The notes beneath the pieces were generated by a model. It had not been told where the DNA came from, ran no database searches, and saw only the letters and a program-made list of their open reading frames with translations. From Symsagittifera roscoffensis (taxonomy: Eukaryota; Xenacoelomorpha; Acoela; Convolutidae), in contig NC_087067.1 of NCBI RefSeq assembly GCF_963678635.1, forward strand, positions 22,699,547 to 22,763,546: a stretch of DNA of 64,000 bases, read 5' to 3'. Shown here one piece after another: positions 58,601 through 64,000 of this stretch. A program made the position numbers and the translations under genes. Numbering within the stretch: the stretch's first letter is position 1; every line of letters begins with the position of its first letter.

Positions 58601-61600
58601 CGAAGAGACAAAGGCACCAAGTAAATTGAGCATGAAACTTAATGTGATCTCCGGTCAGAGGTTCGACATGGTGCCGCAAGGGAGCAAAATACAGTCAATA
58701 ATCTCGGTAGCAGGACAACAGGTAATCAGAAATCTGAGTGAACCATCGGAGTTCACTATGATGCATTTGGAAACATATGCAGATTGTCTGAGGCAGGTGG
58801 AGCCACGCACTGAGACAAGAGCTGTGCGAGGACTACTAACAACGGAGGGCCCTCGCATAAAGAAGCTTCATGGACGCTACGTGGAAGTCTATGGGCCTTA
58901 TGCTGAACGTGGATGGAATCAGTATCTACACTAGGACTTATGTGACAACAGATAGTGACCGAATAGGGCAGATCTATTTGGGTGAGGAGGAACTCAAAGT
59001 CCGCAGGACAGGCCATGACGCCATGATGGAACAAGACGCAGTACACATTGGGTACGAAGCAGATGTGACTGCACATCTGCTCGACACCAATGGCAAGAAA
59101 ATTGGAGTCACTGGGCTTCTGGACACAGGAGCGGTAGTGATTGTGATGCCGATAAAAACTTGGGAAAGAATGGGCTTCACGAGGGAAGATCTAATTCCAA
59201 CGAATCTCCGACTGGCCGCCGCCAATCGAGGAGCGATTTACGTAGCCGGAAGAACACCAATAACGGTTCTACACATGGGAGGACGGGATCTTTGGATGAG
59301 CTTCCTGGTGGTAGAGAATTTGGACGACGCCGACCAATTCATCTTGGGTAGAGATTTCGTCAGGAATTTCGACGTGATGATCTACTTGAACAACGGTCTA
59401 TTAGGTATTAGGAACTTGGATCGGAAGTATGTTAAGAAACCAATTAATAGGATAATAACAGACGAAAACAAGGTACCAATTTTTTTAGACAGAAAAGTAA
59501 AACTACAGCCGGGACAAGCAATAGTAGCAATTTTTTGAATGAGAAATTTATATTCGTTAAGTGATAGTAAACAGGTTTGTTTGGTACCGATTCCAAATAG
59601 TCAGAGCACAGTGATTTTAGGCCGGAGCTTCTCGGTTACGCGAAACGGACTGTGTGTCAGTGTGTTTTTGAACACACTGGACACCAGGGTTTCAATTCAG
59701 CGTGGAAAGAAGCTTGGTTACGCTTTGCCGATGAGGACCGACTATGAAGAGACATTTGAAGAAAACTTGAAGAAATTTAGTCTGAAAGACTGTCCTCATC
59801 ATGCCAATAAAGAGAAAATTTTAAAAAGAATTAATGAATTAAAATCTCTTCAAAAATTGTTTTCAATGAAATCTGACACAGATGACGGCTTATCGAGCGG
59901 CTCGAATTTTCCGGAATGTACTTTCAAGAACGCGGATGTACTTTCAAGACAAAAGGCGGATTTCGGTTGCTGTAATTTCGTCGAACACGAAATCGAACTT
60001 GAGGAAGGCGCCGTTCCCCATAGGGAAGGCGCAAGACAAATGACGCCACATAAATCGGAAGCGTGCCGAGCGGAAATAGAAATGTTGCTCGAATACGACA
60101 TGATAGAACCCTCAAATTCACCATGGGCTAGCGGGGTATTAATAGCAAAAAAGAAAGGGGGCAGCTTAGGTTTTGTTGCGACTTTCGCTACTTGAACGCG
60201 GTAACGATAAAAGATGCGTACCCGATACCGCGAATAGACGTGAGCCTCTCTAGACTTGGTGATGCCAAGTTCTTCACCACATTGGACATGGGTTCTGCCT
60301 TCTGGCAGGTCCCGCTGCGGAAGAAGGATAGAGAGAAGACGGGATTCGCGTGTGAGTTGGGGTTGTACCAGTGAAAGAGGATGCCCTTCGGCTTGTGCAA
60401 CGCAACGGTCACTTTTCAAAGACTGATGGCTCAGGCTTTGACCAGAGTGACAAAGAAGTACGGGATTCTTGTGATGTGTTACGTGGATGACGTAGTCATA
60501 GCAACACCGACCCTGGAAGACCACATTGATCGGCTCGACGAGATCTTTGGATGCATGAAAAGAGCAGGCTTGAAGTGCAAACCATCGAAATGTGAAATCC
60601 TTAGAGATTCAATCAAGTACCTGGGAAGAATGGTGGACAGGCTTGGTGTGAGGCCGGACCCGGAAGCAGTAGAAGCTGTGTTGACATGGAAGGCTCCCAG
60701 AACGAACACACAGCTCCTGAGCTTCCTAGGGTTTGCCAACTACTACCGTGAGGTCATAAAAGGATATGCAGTCAAGGTGTATCCGATGCAGAAGCTGATG
60801 CGCAACAAAGGGAAAAAGTTCGAATGGAACGATGAAGCACAAGTTGCCTTCGAGAACATAAAGCGGGAACTGTGCGAAGCGCCAGTGCTAGGCATGCCCA
60901 CAGAAAAGGGCATGTATGTTCTTGACACAGACGCGTCGGTAGTAGCCATCTCAGGAATATTGCATCAGAAGCAAGAATGGAATGGAAGAATGGTTCTCCA
61001 TCCCATTGCATACAGCAGCAAGGTCCTGAGTGAGACTGAGACAAAATATGGTGCACCAAAAGCAGAAATGTTTGCAGTAGTCACATTTGTGGAAAATACC
61101 GCGCATACTTGGGGAGCGCTCCCTTTAAGTTACGCGTAGACAACAGAGCGTTATCCTGGTTGAAGACCTACTCGATTGATCAGAGTTATATTGGTAGATG
61201 GATAGTAAGATCGGATGGCTACCACATGATAATCGAGCACAGGATGCGTGATAAACACCAGAATGCTGACAGCCTCCGCAAGAAAACTGAGTTCTATGAA
61301 ACATTGGAACAGAAGCAAGCCAATCAGGCAGAAATAAAGGAAGGATTCTCGTTTATGGACAAAGAAACTTATGAAGCGCTTCCCTTAACGTGATAGTTGG
61401 ACAAGTCTGGACATCTAATTTCAGGACATCCTGAGTTAACTGTAGAGAAAGCAGCCGAGATAAAGATCCTATCCAAGGAGGACCCGTTCTCCTTGGATCT
61501 GTTGCAGCGCTCAAACCTGGTCCAGCAAGAACTCTCTCGCAAGAACATAAACAGCCTCTCATTATTGGATAAAACGGTGCAGGTCACACCGCAAGTGATG

Positions 61601-64000
61601 CGGATGCTGGGTGGATTGTTAGAAAGAGAAGTGACCAGAGGTGACCGCGAGTGGGCAGCAGCAGTGGCATCACTGACAGTCAGGGAGAAGGTGAAGATCA
61701 TGCCGTCCAGACGACAACACGAAGAGAACGAGAGTTATTGTAGGACAATAGTTCAGCAATTAGTATCCTCAATACCACACGAGGTTTTAACAAGTACTTC
61801 TTACGGACGGAAAGAATAGGGGAGCAATACGCGAAGGAAAACCGTTAACTTTGTGGACCAGGATAAAGAAGGTGAAAAGGTAGAACGAAACCTGGTGCAA
61901 GATTGTTTGACCGGGGAGACGAACGATGGGAAGAGCCAGCGAGTTCAAGATCGACACCCGGGACAAAGAAGTTTGTCCGGGGAGTCTGATGTAGATGAGG
62001 AAGTTCCTGATGGGAAGCAGGACCTGGGGAACAAAGTGTTGTCCGGGGAGTTCAGATGGATGAGAAGAAAGCACAGAACTGACCCAGGAGATGGTGCAGA
62101 CTCCGTCGCAGACTCTTCTACACAGGACAACTCCCGAAACTCAGGAATTGACACCTACTCAGACAGGAACTCGAGCTCAGGATCGGAACTATCGGAATTA
62201 GCGATCCACACACTACCAGTGGAAACTCGAGCAAGGAATCTGGATAGAGAGGTATACCAGGACGCTGATAGTGATCGCTACCTCATACCAGGTGAAAGAG
62301 TCTTTGATAATGCAGCGGATGATCTGGAGACAATAGCGGTATCGAAACGTTCGATGAATCTGTTGCCGCAAAAAGAGGTAGTCAGAACTGATCTTCAGCC
62401 ATTCGAACAGGAAACACAGCCATTGTCAAAGATTTGGTGCGTTAAGATGGAAGAGGATACGCATCGGCCCAATGAGCTGAATAGTCAGATGAGGGTCATG
62501 AAGACGTACTTGAAGGCGAGATACAGACTCTCGGACCTTCTAAGGGCGCAGAGAAATGACCGCATGACAAGCAATCTGAAAAGGTGGATCGGAAATGGTA
62601 CTCCGGACAAAGGAGACCTCAAGGAAGACAGTTACCGCATTCTGAGACAGTATTTCATGCAGAAGGAGGGAAGGTTATACTTGAACAAGGACGGGATTGT
62701 GGCTTGCAAGAGAAGAGAAGAAGACAAAGTCCTAAACAAGTATAACGCGATAGTGTTGCCGCAACTCTATCAGACAGAGCTATTACTTAGGTCGCATGAT
62801 CAGATGGGCCATCAAGGGATTGACAAAGTGTATCAGAGGATCCTGAAGCTTTTTGAGTGGCCTGGAATGAATGAAAAAGGCATGTGAGAAGTGGGTAAAA
62901 GCGTGCCTTCCGATCCACCTTTTCAGATGACCCCGAGTGGGCAGCAGCAGTGGCATCACTGACAGTCAGGGAGAAGGTGAAGATCATGCCGTCCAGACGA
63001 CAACACGAAAAGAACGAGAGGGATTGTAGGACAATAGTTCAGCAACTAGTATCCTCAATACCATACGAGGTTTTAACGAGTACTTCTTACGGACGGAAAG
63101 AATAGGGGAGCAATACGCGAAAGAAAACCGTTAACTTCGTGGACCAGGATAAAGAAAGAGTCTTTGATAAGGCAGCGGTTGATCTGGAGACAATAGCGGT
63201 ATCGAAACGTTCGATGAATCTGTTGCCGCAAAAAGAGGTAGTCAGAACTGATCTTCAGCCATTCGAACAGGAAACACAGCCATTGTCAAAGATTTGGTGC
63301 GTTAAGATGGAAGAGGATACGCATCGGCCCAATGAGCTGAATAGTCAGATGAGGGTCATGAAGACGTACTTGAAGGCGAGATACAGACTCTCGGATCTTC
63401 TAAGGGCGCAGAGAAATGACCGCATGACAAGCAATCTGGAAAGGTGGATCGGAAATGGTACTCCGGACAAAGGAGACCTCAAGGAAGACAGTTACCGCAT
63501 TCTGAGACAGTATTTCATGCAGAAGGAGGGAAGTTTATACTTGAACAATGACGGGATTGTGGCTTGCAAGAGAAGAGAAGAAGACAAAGTCCTATACAAG
63601 TATAACGCGATAGTGTTGCCGCAACTCTATCAGACAGAACTATTAATAGGTCGCATGATCAAATGGGCCATCAAGGGATTGACAAAGTGTATCAGAGGAT
63701 CCTGAAGCGCTTTGAGTGGCCTGGAATGAAAAAGGCATGTGAGAAGTGGGTAAAAGCGTGCCTGTCATGCCAACAGGTCAAGGATCCAAGGAAATTGCGA
63801 TTTCCTTTACAGTCGATCGAGTCGTCTGAATTCAACGAGGTGGTGCAGATAGATCACCAAAAGATATGCATGACAGACAGTAATTATAATTACGTCTTGG
63901 TCATGATAGATCACTTCACGAAGTATGCAGAGGCCGTGCCCTGCATAACAGCCTCAGCAGAAGAGACATGCGACCACTTGATCAATACGTGGATAGCGAG
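55700..64000 (+). mobile_element. Ty3/gypsy-type LTR retrotransposon fossil (runs off the window)
   Basis: Parts in order on the plus strand: a gag region with a long acidic leader, a capsid-like segment and two CCHC zinc knuckles (roughly 55.7-58.9 kb); an aspartic protease with a DTGA motif (about 59 kb); reverse transcriptase with a YVDD motif and RNase H (roughly 60-61.2 kb); a linker; and an integrase zinc-binding region and the start of its catalytic core (to the window end). Protease-RT-RNase H-integrase is the Ty3/gypsy order. The copy is broken: about half a dozen or more interruptions, and an internal tandem duplication in the part before the integrase core. Long intact stretches suggest a fairly young copy. 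No envelope gene is visible within the window. The 3' LTR is outside it. Confidence 0.88.

Overview
The window looks like invertebrate animal DNA. It is AT-rich, the genes are split by many introns, and repeats fill introns and intergenic space. The two recognisable host genes are clearly metazoan-type, but nothing places the organism more precisely.

Layout: all convincing host genes lie on the minus strand, head to tail. From right to left they are (i) an unfamiliar gene with a glycine-zipper-like segment and a C-terminal J-domain-like HPD motif (35.8-37.0 kb, perhaps with a further 5' exon near 38.9 kb); (ii) a THOC2 orthologue of 24 exons spread over 22.6 kb (10.8-33.4 kb); and (iii) a two-exon TRMT10B orthologue (4.0-6.0 kb). 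All 24 THOC2 exons join with matching phase into about 1386 residues. Two of its introns use GC-AG rather than GT-AG borders. THOC2 is the scaffold of the nuclear THO/TREX mRNA-export complex and TRMT10B is a SPOUT tRNA N1-purine methyltransferase; nothing suggests they act together.

Repeats: 1.5-3.1 kb is a degenerate tandem array of about 85 bp units. Introns and spacers hold several dispersed families: a tRNA-cored element with short inverted ends (at least six copies), hAT-like MITEs, an approximately 0.75 kb unknown repeat, and foldback-like elements whose inverted arms are made of 15-17 bp tandem subrepeats. Two of the foldback elements (7.6 and 18.7 kb) share a nearly identical core but have unrelated arms. 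From 40.4 to 49.6 kb lies a satellite-like region of about 365 bp monomers arranged in larger duplicated blocks; one block copy has been split by a foldback element with a clean 8 bp target duplication. At 37.8-37.9 kb there is a perfect 56 bp inverted repeat.

The right end (about 55.7 kb to the window edge) is a Ty3/gypsy-type LTR retrotransposon fossil on the plus strand, cut off by the window edge. The stretch before it (52-55.6 kb) is less AT-rich, holds no host gene I recognise, and carries a minisatellite built on a CCGGAGGGGTC motif.
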